Shown piece by piece: positions 1 to 7,258 of a DNA stretch of 57,059 nt; position 1 is the first letter of the stretch; each line of letters starts with the position of its first letter. The DNA comes from Acidobacteriaceae bacterium (lineage in GTDB: Bacteria > Acidobacteriota > Terriglobia > Terriglobales > Acidobacteriaceae): the NCBI GenBank assembly GCA_003162935.1, contig PLUW01000116.1:1-57059 (forward strand), written 5' to 3'. A model generated the notes under the pieces. That model was given only the letters and a program-made list of their open reading frames with translations. It had not been told where the DNA came from and did no database searches. Position numbers and translations under genes: made by a program.

Positions 1-22
1 GGGAGAAGGTGGCCACCCGCCA
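1..22. repeat. 22-bp inverted repeat, left copy
   Basis: Positions 1-22 are the exact reverse complement of 1832-1853. The copy contains the self-complementary core GGTGGCCACC. Identity stops at base 23 on the inner side; the outer side cannot be seen because the window begins here. Confidence 0.85.
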
Positions 23-417
23 GGCAACGCGCTGCCGCAGCCGTCGCATAGGAGCGTATGGAACTCCTGGGGAACGGGGCCGCTCGGATAGACGAAGGCA
101 GAGTTGGTGAAGCGCGAGACTCTTCCTGAGCTAAAAGACACTTCGATCACCCGTGGCCCCTGCCACTTCACGGATAGTCCGTCGAAGTCATAGCCGCTCA
201 GGAAGCACTGAACTTTCTTATCGGGGAAGCCAGGACTGGAAGTATTCGCCACACAGACATCCACATTCCGAGTGCCTGAGTGGCTGATTTCTTGAGTGCG
301 AACCACGACCTTAAAAGCACCATCTGGCGTTTCAGAAAGAGTTTGCTCCGTGACCCTCTTGCATGATTGCAAGAGGATCAACGAGCAGCAAGTAACGAAG
401 ATTAGAAGTTTTTGCAT
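1..417 (-). CDS. partial lipoprotein-like ORF downstream of RHS gene
   Basis: An open frame of 139 codons starts at ATG 417 and runs off the left edge without a stop, so its C-terminus is unknown. It begins MQKLLIFVTCCSLILLQSCK, a lipoprotein signal peptide with a lipobox-like LLQSC (Cys19). The rest has paired hydrophilic and aromatic segments and Cys-containing stretches near residues 49, 62 and 127-130. Its start overlaps the end of the RHS frame by 16 nt, so it would be translationally coupled to it. A small ORF directly after an RHS C-terminal region is often the cognate immunity protein. That role is an inference from position only; I do not recognise the family. The last visible codons are encoded by one copy of the 22-bp inverted repeat, so the true 3' end may be disturbed. 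Confidence 0.5.
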   Translation of the reverse strand, partial: MQKLLIFVTCCSLILLQSCKRVTEQTLSETPDGAFKVVVRTQEISHSGTRNVDVCVANTSSPGFPDKKVQCFLSGYDFDGLSVKWQGPRVIEVSFSSGRVSRFTNSAFVYPSGPVPQEFHTLLCDGCGSALPGGWPPSP

Positions 418-1796
418 CCTGCACCGTACCCCGCCGGAATTTGTGCTGTCGCGCTGGCATCCATGAAGTACGATCCGTTAGCGTCGCTGTGTCCGGCCCA
501 CAAAGCGTACCCGCCAGCGACCGCTTCCACTGCAAACAACGGAATTCCTATGTTTGCTGAGACCGCTGCATAAGCAAAGTTCCCAGCATCCCCAAGAAAA
601 GCGGCATTGCCTTGACCACGGAAGTTGATCTTGAAATTGGTCTGCGAGTACACCTGACCAGGAACGGACAGAGGACTATATCCCGGTGCATAGCTTGCCG
701 AAGGACCGTACGGCGTAGAAGTGCTTTGAGGCGCGTTGTTGATCGTGTTTGAGAGTTGATTCACATAGCTGCCCACGGTTCGTCCGTTCGGAAGAACCGT
801 GCCGCATGTGATCTTGTTCGGCATACGTTTATTTGGGGCAGCGCAGATATAAATGTAATTGCAGCCGTTGTTTGCGGCGCTTTGGATTCCGTTAGGGAAC
901 AGTAATCCAAACAACTGCTGGGGAACAATGGCACCTTCTCCCCCATTGACGTTGGCAGTGTTTTGCGGGTCAAAGGGAACGTGGGTCGGCGCTGGATCGC
1001 TCGCCAATACTGAAATCCCATCAAGGATACCTGGAACGCAGTCAACATTCTTGTTGGCGCACCCATCGATTGAACTGTCATCCAGCCCCATTCGATCGAT
1101 GTTCGACAGCGGGTTGTTCGCCACATACGCATAGCGATTCCAGGATTGGGGATTGTTCGGGTCCGCCGCACTCAAGCCTGACGGGTCCGGAGAAATCCAG
1201 CGCCCCTGCGAGGAACTGTTCTCGCGGTACAGAAAGTCATACAACCCACTGACCGTGTCCGAGTTCTGACCCGTAAAAGACGGGTCGGATGTATCCGTCA
1301 CCGCATACTGCTCCCCGAACGGCGCATAGGCCGAGATCGAGTAGATTGCTCGTCCCTGTGTGGAAGTAAGGCGCGAACTGCCCTGCCAGTCGGCGTGCCG
1401 ATAGTAGTCAAGGCCCGACGAGTCGTAGATCGCTGCCCCGCCACCTGGCAGTTGAATGAACGCCTTCGCTAGATTCTGTGCGCTCGCCAATGCCAGCTTC
1501 TGCCCGTCTGGGCCGTAAACGATCTGGCCCTGGCTTGGCGTCGATGTTATGCAAATGTGAATCGCGCACTCACGGAACGAGTCATCTTGTTCCACCATGC
1601 GCCCCAGAGCATCATAAACCAGCCCATACACGGAATCGTTGCCCCCCATTTGGTTCGTGACGCTGCTAGGATTGCCGAAATTCGGGTCCCATGTGTACGA
1701 ATACAGATTATCAGTCAGCAAATTTCCGTTGGCGTCGTATGCGACATTCGCCCCGGTTAAGGTGAATTGATTGGTGGCTGGTGAATAGGTCGGCAA
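402..1796 (-). CDS. RHS repeat-associated core domain protein, C-terminal fragment
   Basis: The frame encodes the end of a YD/RHS-repeat protein. YD-type strings (VAYDANGNLL, YTWDPN) are followed by an RHS core-like tail with GRWISPDPSG and RYAYVANNPLSNIDRMGL; the usual DPLGL is here DRMGL. About 230 variable residues follow, in the position where RHS proteins carry a polymorphic toxin domain. I cannot assign that domain. Full RHS proteins exceed 1000 residues, so this 464-residue piece is 5'-truncated. RHS-like sequence continues upstream of the TTG at 1796 to about 1830, then meets the 22-bp repeat and an in-frame stop at 1863-1865. It may therefore be a displaced tip cassette or a pseudogene. 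No start signal supports independent expression. Confidence 0.75.
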   Translation of the reverse strand: MPTYSPATNQFTLTGANVAYDANGNLLTDNLYSYTWDPNFGNPSSVTNQMGGNDSVYGLVYDALGRMVEQDDSFRECAIHICITSTPSQGQIVYGPDGQKLALASAQNLAKAFIQLPGGGAAIYDSSGLDYYRHADWQGSSRLTSTQGRAIYSISAYAPFGEQYAVTDTSDPSFTGQNSDTVSGLYDFLYRENSSSQGRWISPDPSGLSAADPNNPQSWNRYAYVANNPLSNIDRMGLDDSSIDGCANKNVDCVPGILDGISVLASDPAPTHVPFDPQNTANVNGGEGAIVPQQLFGLLFPNGIQSAANNGCNYIYICAAPNKRMPNKITCGTVLPNGRTVGSYVNQLSNTINNAPQSTSTPYGPSASYAPGYSPLSVPGQVYSQTNFKINFRGQGNAAFLGDAGNFAYAAVSANIGIPLFAVEAVAGGYALWAGHSDANGSYFMDASATAQIPAGYGAGCKNF

Positions 1797-1831
1797 AAAC
1801 GATCCGCCCGGGTTTCCAGTCTTACTGATAT

Positions 1832-1853
1832 TGGCGGGTGGCCACCTTCTCCC
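1832..1853. repeat. 22-bp inverted repeat, right copy
   Basis: This is the exact inverse of positions 1-22. It lies where the RHS-like reading frame stops resembling RHS sequence, so the RHS fragment and its partner ORF sit exactly between the two copies. Confidence 0.85.
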
Positions 1854-1862
1854 AGGGTGCGA

Positions 1863-2116
1863 TTAATATGCGGCTCGTCTTTCAACTCTGACCAATGCGA
1901 AACGGGGGTGCCCCACTTCTCGCGCTTTTCGAGAAGTGGGCTGTCGCGCCGCCGGCGGCGGAGCTTTTCCCCAATTCTACGCCGCCGGCGGTCGTATCTT
2001 CATCTTCAACACTTCCCAAGCACTGAACTTTACGCTCCCCGCTTCGCCGAGAGAGTAAGCTCCTTTCTCACGGTGTAGCAGTTTTCCCATGTCTGTAGCT
2101 ATCCCCCCCCGCACGT
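1863..2116. other. non-coding spacer with hairpins
   Basis: No credible gene is visible. The spacer has a perfect 11-bp stem (1912-1922 with 1930-1940, 7-nt loop) of the type CCCACTTCTCG/CGAGAAGTGGG, followed by two copies of a GCCGCCGGCGG palindrome near 1950 and 1982. A 73-codon + strand frame across it looks like chance. The hairpins resemble decayed repetitive palindromes. Confidence 0.6.
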
Positions 2117-2146
2117 TTGACCCTTCTTTTCTTGCGCCTGTAAGAT
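2117..2146 (+). promoter_or_regulatory. predicted sigma70-type promoter of valS
   Basis: TTGACC at 2117-2122 and TAAGAT at 2141-2146 are separated by 18 bp. Transcription would start near 2153, giving a leader of about 100 nt before the valS ATG. Confidence 0.45.
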
Positions 2147-2183
2147 CAAAGATTCCCTGCTGCTGACGGAAAATCTGCCGAGG

Positions 2184-2235
2184 TTTGCTCGGCTGGGACG
2201 GGTTCCGAGCAAAGTCGGAGGAATGCGTCCGTCCC
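2184..2235 (+). promoter_or_regulatory. possible pseudoknot in the valS leader
   Basis: TTTGCTCGG (2184-2192) pairs with CCGAGCAAA (2205-2213), leaving a 12-nt loop. Loop bases GGGACGG (2195-2201) are complementary to CCGTCCC (2229-2235), 18 nt before the valS start. A purine-rich CGGAGG (2216-2221) lies between the two stems. An H-type pseudoknot can be drawn. There is no T-box consensus. Function is unproven. Confidence 0.3.
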
Positions 2236-2253
2236 GACGCGAGCCACTCAAAT

Positions 2254-5037
2254 ATGCCGCACGAATTGCCAAAAGCTTACGAACCGGGCGCGATTGAAGC
2301 GCGGTGGGCCGAGTATTGGGTCCGGGAAAAACTGTTTCATGTGGAGACTCCGGCGGAGGGAGATACACGGCCAGTGTTTACGTTGCTGTTGCCGCCTCCG
2401 AATGTGACGGGGCGGTTGCACATGGGACACATGCTCAATCAGACGCAGATGGATATTGTCGCGCGCTGGCATCGCATGCGGGGGTTCGTGTCGCTTTGGC
2501 TTCCGGGGACGGATCACGCGGGCATTGCCACGCAGATGATGGTGGAGCGCCAGCTTTTGAAAGAAGGCAAGAAGCGGCGCGAGATGGGTCGCGAAAAGTT
2601 CATTGAGCGCGTATGGGAATGGCGGCGCGAGTATGGCGGGGCGATCCTCGACCAGATGAAGCGGCTGGGCGCGTCGGTGGATTGGGGGCGCGAATACTTC
2701 ACCATGGACGACAACCTGTCGCACGCGGTGAAGGAAGTGTTTGTGCGGCTGTATGAAGACGGGTTAATTTATCGCGGGAAGTACATCGTGAACTGGTGTT
2801 CGGACTGCGGGACGGCGATCTCGGATCTGGAAGTGAAGCACGAGGATGTGGCGGGGAAGCTTTACGAGATACGGTATCCGGTGGTGGGTGGCGTTGCTGG
2901 GAAGGAGGAATTTATCACCGTGGCGACGACGCGTCCGGAGACGATGCTGGGCGATACGGCGGTTGCGGTGAATCCGAAGGACGAGCGTTATCTGCATCTG
3001 CATGGGAAGAATGTGATGCTGCCGCTGATGAAGCGGGAGATTCCGATTATTGCGGATGAGCTGGCGCAGCCGGAGTTTGGGACGGGCGCGGTGAAGGTGA
3101 CGCCGGCGCATGATCCGAATGATTTTGAGGCGGGACTGCGGCACAACCTGCCGCAGATTGAAGTGATTGACGAGCACTCGAAGATGAATGCGAATGCGGG
3201 TCCATACGCTGGGCAGGATCGCTTTGCGGCGCGCGCGCATGTGATCGAGGACCTGGCGGAACAAGGCTTCCTGGTGGGGACGAAGGATTACACGATTGCG
3301 CTCGGCAAGTGCGACCGCTCGGGGACGATTGTGGAGCCGCGGCTTTCGACACAGTGGTTTGTGAAGATTGCGCCTTTGGCGGCGCGGGCGATTGAGGTGG
3401 TGGAGAAGGGATACATACGGTTCACGCCGGAAAATTACGGGCAGATTTATTTGAACTGGATGCGGAACATCCACGACTGGTGCATCTCGCGGCAGTTGTG
3501 GTGGGGACACCGGATTCCGGCGTGGTACTGCACGAATCAAGACTGCAAGGAAGTGGTGGTGGCACGCGAGGCTCCGGCGGCGTGTGCGAAGTGCGGCGGG
3601 AAGCTGGAGCAGGATACCGACGTTCTCGATACGTGGTTCTCGTCGGGCCTCTTGCCGTTCACGACGTTGGGCTGGCCGGAGGCGACGCGCGATCTGGATG
3701 TGTTCTATCCCAATTCGCTGATGATTACCGGGTTCGACATTTTGTTTTTCTGGGTGGCGCGGATGATCATGCTGGGGTGCTGGTTCATGATGCCGCCGCA
3801 TAAGCCCGGAGCGAGCGCGGGATCGGAAGAAGATGCGCTGCGGGCCAGTGTTCCCTTCCGCGAGGTTTATATTCACGCGTTGGTGCGCGATGCGGACCGG
3901 CAGAAGATGTCGAAGACCAAAGGGAATGTGCTCGATCCGATCGAAGTGATTGGGCAGTATGGGACGGATGCGACGCGGTTTACTTTGGCGGCGATGGCGG
4001 CTCCGGGGACCGATATTGCGTTCAGCGAGAGCCGGACGGCGGGGTATCGGAATTTCGCCAACAAGATTTGGAACGCGGCGCGGTTCATGTTCATGAACGT
4101 GGACCGGGTGGACTCGGGCCTGCGGCCCGGAGGCGGGCAGGAATGCCCGCCCCACACGAGCCACGGAGTGGCCGGGTTCCAGGCTGTGTCGCTGGAGGAC
4201 CGGTGGATTCTCTCGAGGTTTAACCGGGCGGCGGCGGATGTGAATGCGTCGTTGCAGAATTACCGGTTCGATGAGGCGGCCACGCGGATTTACGATTTTT
4301 TCTGGGGCGAGTTTTGCGACTGGTATCTGGAGCTGATCAAGCCGCGGTTGAATTTCGAGGAAGGCGCGGATACGGCTGCGGCACGGGTGGCGTGCGCGAA
4401 TCTGGTGAATCTGTTTGAGGCGTCGTTGCGGCTGCTGCATCCGGTGATGCCGTTTATTACGGAGGAAATCTGGCATGCGATGTATGACGGGAAGCCTCCG
4501 CTGAAGTCGATTGCTTTGGCGGCGTATCCAGCGGCGGATGAAAAGCAGATCGATCTGGGCGTGGAGACGGAGATGGCGATCCTACAGGATTTGATCGTCA
4601 GCGTGCGGAATTTGCGGGCGGAATTAAAAGTCGAGCCCAAGGTGAAGGTGCCGATCGAGGTATGTGCGCACGAGCCGGAGATTCGCGCGATGCTGGAAAG
4701 AAATCTCAGCTCGGTGCTGATGGATCGTCCGGCGAATGTGGAGAAGATCACGTTTGTGGAACGCTCGCTGGCGAACTTGCCGGGTGCGCGCAGCACTTCG
4801 CGGTTCGATGTTCATGCCATCTATGAAAAAAAGATCGATGTGGCGGCCGAGCGCGAGCGTCTAACCAAAGAGTTGGAGAAGATCGAGAAAGAACAGGCTA
4901 ACGGGCAGCGGCAGCTTTCAAACGAGCAGTTTCTGGCCAAAGCACCGGCGAAAGTCGTCGAGGGACTGAAAGCACGCGCAGAAGAGTTGCGGGTGTTGCA
5001 GGAGAAGACGGTGGGGAAATTGAAAGAGTTGGGATAG
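2254..5037 (+). CDS. valS: valyl-tRNA synthetase
   Basis: Charges tRNA-Val with valine in the cytosol and edits mischarged threonine. The class I signatures are present: HMGH (residues 56-59) and KMSKT (551-555). Two Cys-rich zinc-type segments follow the WCSDC and CTNQDC...CAKCGG patterns (the latter near 425-448), then an anticodon-binding region and a C-terminal coiled coil (about 855-927). ATG 2254 is chosen because the protein then begins MPHELPKAYEPG, a normal start for the family; the frame is open upstream to a TTG at 2185. The length (927 residues) is typical. Odd feature: residues 621-639 (SGLRPGGGQECPPHTSHGV) are encoded by consecutive hairpins and look like an insertion between the catalytic and anticodon-binding parts. 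Confidence 0.97.
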   Translation: MPHELPKAYEPGAIEARWAEYWVREKLFHVETPAEGDTRPVFTLLLPPPNVTGRLHMGHMLNQTQMDIVARWHRMRGFVSLWLPGTDHAGIATQMMVERQLLKEGKKRREMGREKFIERVWEWRREYGGAILDQMKRLGASVDWGREYFTMDDNLSHAVKEVFVRLYEDGLIYRGKYIVNWCSDCGTAISDLEVKHEDVAGKLYEIRYPVVGGVAGKEEFITVATTRPETMLGDTAVAVNPKDERYLHLHGKNVMLPLMKREIPIIADELAQPEFGTGAVKVTPAHDPNDFEAGLRHNLPQIEVIDEHSKMNANAGPYAGQDRFAARAHVIEDLAEQGFLVGTKDYTIALGKCDRSGTIVEPRLSTQWFVKIAPLAARAIEVVEKGYIRFTPENYGQIYLNWMRNIHDWCISRQLWWGHRIPAWYCTNQDCKEVVVAREAPAACAKCGGKLEQDTDVLDTWFSSGLLPFTTLGWPEATRDLDVFYPNSLMITGFDILFFWVARMIMLGCWFMMPPHKPGASAGSEEDALRASVPFREVYIHALVRDADRQKMSKTKGNVLDPIEVIGQYGTDATRFTLAAMAAPGTDIAFSESRTAGYRNFANKIWNAARFMFMNVDRVDSGLRPGGGQECPPHTSHGVAGFQAVSLEDRWILSRFNRAAADVNASLQNYRFDEAATRIYDFFWGEFCDWYLELIKPRLNFEEGADTAAARVACANLVNLFEASLRLLHPVMPFITEEIWHAMYDGKPPLKSIALAAYPAADEKQIDLGVETEMAILQDLIVSVRNLRAELKVEPKVKVPIEVCAHEPEIRAMLERNLSSVLMDRPANVEKITFVERSLANLPGARSTSRFDVHAIYEKKIDVAAERERLTKELEKIEKEQANGQRQLSNEQFLAKAPAKVVEGLKARAEELRVLQEKTVGKLKELG
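4115..4175 (+). repeat. hairpin-rich in-frame insertion within valS
   Basis: Two back-to-back perfect stems occur inside the coding sequence: CGGGCC/GGCCCG (4115-4120 with 4124-4129) and GGCGGGCA/TGCCCGCC (4132-4139 with 4144-4151, loop GGAA). A weaker CCAC/GTGG hairpin follows. The reading frame is kept. The encoded Gly/Pro-rich stretch does not look like the flanking conserved ValS sequence. Confidence 0.65.
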
Positions 5038-5055
5038 GGATGCGGCACCGCAGGG

Positions 5056-5096
5056 GCGGCTCTTCGAGCCGCATGGACGGGCGAGGGCGCCCGTCC
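5056..5096. repeat. double palindrome between valS and nadC
   Basis: Two perfect stems stand close together: GCGGCT/AGCCGC (5056-5061 with 5067-5072) and GGACGGGCG/CGCCCGTCC (5075-5083 with 5088-5096). They could act as a transcription barrier after valS but have no T-run. They look like a dispersed palindromic element. Confidence 0.6.
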
Positions 5097-5115
5097 CTAC
5101 ACGAACTGAGCGAAT

Positions 5116-5994
5116 ATGGACTGGAATTCACGACGGATTACGGCGATTCTTGAGAACGCGCTCAACGAAGATCGCGCCACGAGCGATGCGACCAGCTACG
5201 CGTGTATCGATCCCAACCAGCGCGCTTCGGCGACGATCATTGCCAACGAAGAGTGCATCCTGGCCGGGCTCGGATGCGTGCCGCGGATTCTCGACGTGTA
5301 TGCAGCGCTGGACGGGGCGGTTACTTCGCATTACGAGGTGACGAGCCATCCTTCGATTTTCGACGGAATCCGAGTGAGGGCGGGGCAACAGATGGCGGTG
5401 ATCCGGCATAACGCGCGGGTGGTTCTGTCGTGCGAGCGGGTGATTTTGAATTTTCTGCGGCGCATGGCGGGGATCGCGACCACCACGCGGCAGTATGTGG
5501 ATGCGGTGGAGGGGACACACGCGCGAATTCTGGATACGCGGAAGACCGCGCCGGGGCTGCGGGTGATTGACAAGTACGCGGTACGCTGCGGGGGCGGACA
5601 AAATCACCGGCTGGATCTTTCCGATGGAGTGCTGATCAAGAACAATCACATTGTGCTGGCTGGGGGCGCGGTGCAGGCGCTGGAGCGCGCCATCCACAAC
5701 CGTCGTGGGCGGCAGCCGATCGAGATTGAAGTGCGGTCGCTCGAGGAGTTGCAGCAGGCGCTGGACCACGGGACAGAGGCGATCCTGCTGGACCATATGA
5801 GCGTTCCGGATGTGCGCAAGGCGGTCGAAATTTGTGCGCGGCAATCGCGGAGGATTCCGCTGGAGTGCGCGGGCGGAATCACGCTGCAGAACGTGCGGTC
5901 CTACGCGGAGGCTGGCGTGGATTTCATATCGGTGGCGGCGCTGACGCTGTCGGCGGCGGCGGTGGATATGAGTTTGCGGGTTACGGCAGCGTAG
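5116..5994 (+). CDS. nadC: nicotinate-nucleotide diphosphorylase (carboxylating)
   Basis: Converts quinolinate plus PRPP to nicotinate mononucleotide, CO2 and PPi in de novo NAD synthesis. The 292-residue length fits the family. The active-site signature DTRKTAPGLR begins at residue 140 and is followed by KYAVRCGGGQNHR (substrate-binding Lys, Arg and His) and DGVLIKNNHI. The C-terminal barrel strands IEIEVRSLEE and AILLDHM carry the usual acidic residues, and the phosphate-binding end GGITLQNVRSYAEAGVDFIS is intact. The start MDWNSRRI has no clear Shine-Dalgarno; the ATG lies 78 nt after the valS stop. nadA and nadB are not in this window. Confidence 0.96.
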   Translation: MDWNSRRITAILENALNEDRATSDATSYACIDPNQRASATIIANEECILAGLGCVPRILDVYAALDGAVTSHYEVTSHPSIFDGIRVRAGQQMAVIRHNARVVLSCERVILNFLRRMAGIATTTRQYVDAVEGTHARILDTRKTAPGLRVIDKYAVRCGGGQNHRLDLSDGVLIKNNHIVLAGGAVQALERAIHNRRGRQPIEIEVRSLEELQQALDHGTEAILLDHMSVPDVRKAVEICARQSRRIPLECAGGITLQNVRSYAEAGVDFISVAALTLSAAAVDMSLRVTAA

Positions 5995-5999
5995 GAAGC

Positions 6000-6111
6000 A
6001 GTCGTTGGTCGCTAGTCGTTGGTCGCTCGCTCGGCGGGATACCTGCGCTGCTTCTCTATTCTCCCAGGGATTGGTTTTGCCAACGAATGACGACTAGCGA
6101 CCAGCGACTGG
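6000..6111. repeat. inverted repeat with tandemly iterated arms (GTCGTTGGTCGCTA type)
   Basis: The left arm (6000-6028) holds two tandem copies of a 14-bp word, AGTCGTTGGTCGCT. The right arm (6081-6111) is its imperfect inverse. About 52 bp lie between them. The element starts 5 nt after the nadC stop and ends next to the TATAAT of birA. Confidence 0.75.
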
Positions 6112-7196
6112 TTATAATTCCCTCCATCACAGATTCCAGCAAAACTCGCAGCCTGCCAGCGGCGCACAAGGCGACCGACGTTCGCCTGGGCCGCATTGTG
6201 CGGCTGCTGATGGGCTACGCGACGGTTGTGGTGAGCGGCACGAAGATTGCGGAAGAGATGGGGACGACGCGGTCGGAAGTTTGGCGGCTGATTCAGCAAC
6301 TGCGCGGGCTGGGTGTGGATGTGGCGGGGCATCCGGCGACGGGGTATCAACTGCGCTCGGTGCCGGATTTGCTCTTGCCGGAGATGTTGGCGGGGGCGTT
6401 GAAGGGCACGGTCTTCGGTATGCAATCGGGCGCGAACTCCGGCAAGCAAATTCATCATTATTACAAGATCGGGTCGACCAATTCGGAGGCGATGCATGCC
6501 GCCTCCGAGGGCGCTCCCGAAGGCAGCGTGTTTCTTGCCGAAGAGCAACTCGCGGGGCGGGGACGCGGCGCGCACTCGTGGCATTCGGCGCGGTCTTCGG
6601 GGATTTATTGTTCGGTGATTCTGCGTCCGGCGATGCCGCCTTCGGATGCTTTGATTTTTTCGTTGGCGGCGGGGCTGGCGGTGCGGGCGGCGGTGGAGGA
6701 GATTGCTCCGCAGCTAGCAGTCGACCTGAAATGGCCGAACGACCTGCTGCTCGGCGGCAAGAAATTCTGCGGCATTCTCACGGAAATGAATGCCGAGGCC
6801 ACGCGGGTCCGGCATCTGGTGGTGGGTGTGGGAATCAACGTGAACCAGGTGAAGTTTGCGGCGGAGTTGCGCGAGATTGCGACTTCGCTGCGGATCGAGA
6901 CGGGCACGGAGTGGTCGCGGGTGGAGCTTTGCGCGGCTTTGCTAAAATCGCTCGACCGGGAGTATCGCAGCTTGGTCCACGATGTGGGAGCGCGAGATGC
7001 GATCCTGCGGCGATTCGAGGAGAGTTCGTCGTCGGTGCGCGGCAGGAAAGTAACGATCGAAGTAAACACCGACGAAAACGGCGGTCTGGCGGGAGTTACC
7101 GAGGGATTGGATGAACGCGGATTTTTGCGGGTGAGAACGGCGGAGGGGTTGCAGACAGTGGTGAGCGGGACGGTGCGACTGATTGGTAATTTGTGA
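6087..7196 (+). CDS. birA: biotin--[acetyl-CoA-carboxylase] ligase / biotin repressor
   Basis: Activates biotin as biotinyl-AMP and attaches it to the carrier protein of acetyl-CoA carboxylase. The N-terminal winged-helix region (SGTKIAEEMGTTRSEVWRLI) suggests a bifunctional ligase/repressor. The catalytic domain shows GSTNSEA, the biotin-binding loop GRGRGAHSWHS, SGIYCSVILRP, and KWPNDLLLGGKKFCGILTEM. A C-terminal SH3-like domain ends at IGNL. The start is uncertain. ATG 6087 lies in the repeat arm and upstream of a TATAAT, so GTG 6198 (giving MRLLMGYATVVVSG) or ATG 6210 is more likely biologically; the frame is open back to 5832. The last codons lie inside the next inverted repeat. Confidence 0.9.
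   Translation: MTTSDQRLVIIPSITDSSKTRSLPAAHKATDVRLGRIVRLLMGYATVVVSGTKIAEEMGTTRSEVWRLIQQLRGLGVDVAGHPATGYQLRSVPDLLLPEMLAGALKGTVFGMQSGANSGKQIHHYYKIGSTNSEAMHAASEGAPEGSVFLAEEQLAGRGRGAHSWHSARSSGIYCSVILRPAMPPSDALIFSLAAGLAVRAAVEEIAPQLAVDLKWPNDLLLGGKKFCGILTEMNAEATRVRHLVVGVGINVNQVKFAAELREIATSLRIETGTEWSRVELCAALLKSLDREYRSLVHDVGARDAILRRFEESSSSVRGRKVTIEVNTDENGGLAGVTEGLDERGFLRVRTAEGLQTVVSGTVRLIGNL
6113..6118 (+). promoter_or_regulatory. -10 box (TATAAT) upstream of birA
   Basis: A perfect TATAAT directly follows the inverted repeat. A transcription start near 6125 would exclude the ATG at 6087 as the birA start and favour GTG 6198 or ATG 6210. No good -35 is visible at 16-18 bp. Confidence 0.4.
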
Positions 7197-7256
7197 TTTG
7201 TAATTGGTAAACGAGCCGTTCTTAAATTGCCAATTACAAATTACCAATTACAAATC
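7182..7256. repeat. inverted repeat of AATTAC/ATTTGTAATT words
   Basis: A perfect 16-bp stem (7195-7210 with 7241-7256, GATTTGTAATTGGTAA and its inverse) is flanked by further copies of the same AT-rich words. It overlaps the birA stop codon and ends 2 nt before the coaX start. It could hinder read-through or hide the coaX start in RNA. Confidence 0.8.
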
Positions 7257-7258
7257 TT

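Noticed and set aside
1857-2078. 73-codon + strand frame after the RHS fragment
   Set aside because: It spans perfect hairpins and low-complexity Arg/Ser; no start signal and no family.
2117-2253. T-box riboswitch before valS
   Set aside because: No AGGGTGG-type T-box sequence or antiterminator could be found, and T-boxes are rare outside Gram-positives.
2223-2297. 24-codon leader ORF overlapping the valS start
   Set aside because: The GGAGG is only 1 nt from its ATG, and it has no valine codons, so attenuation is not supported.
2764-4476. 570-codon frame on the - strand opposite valS
   Set aside because: Arg/Pro/His-rich shadow of a GC-rich gene; valS on the + strand has all class I synthetase motifs.
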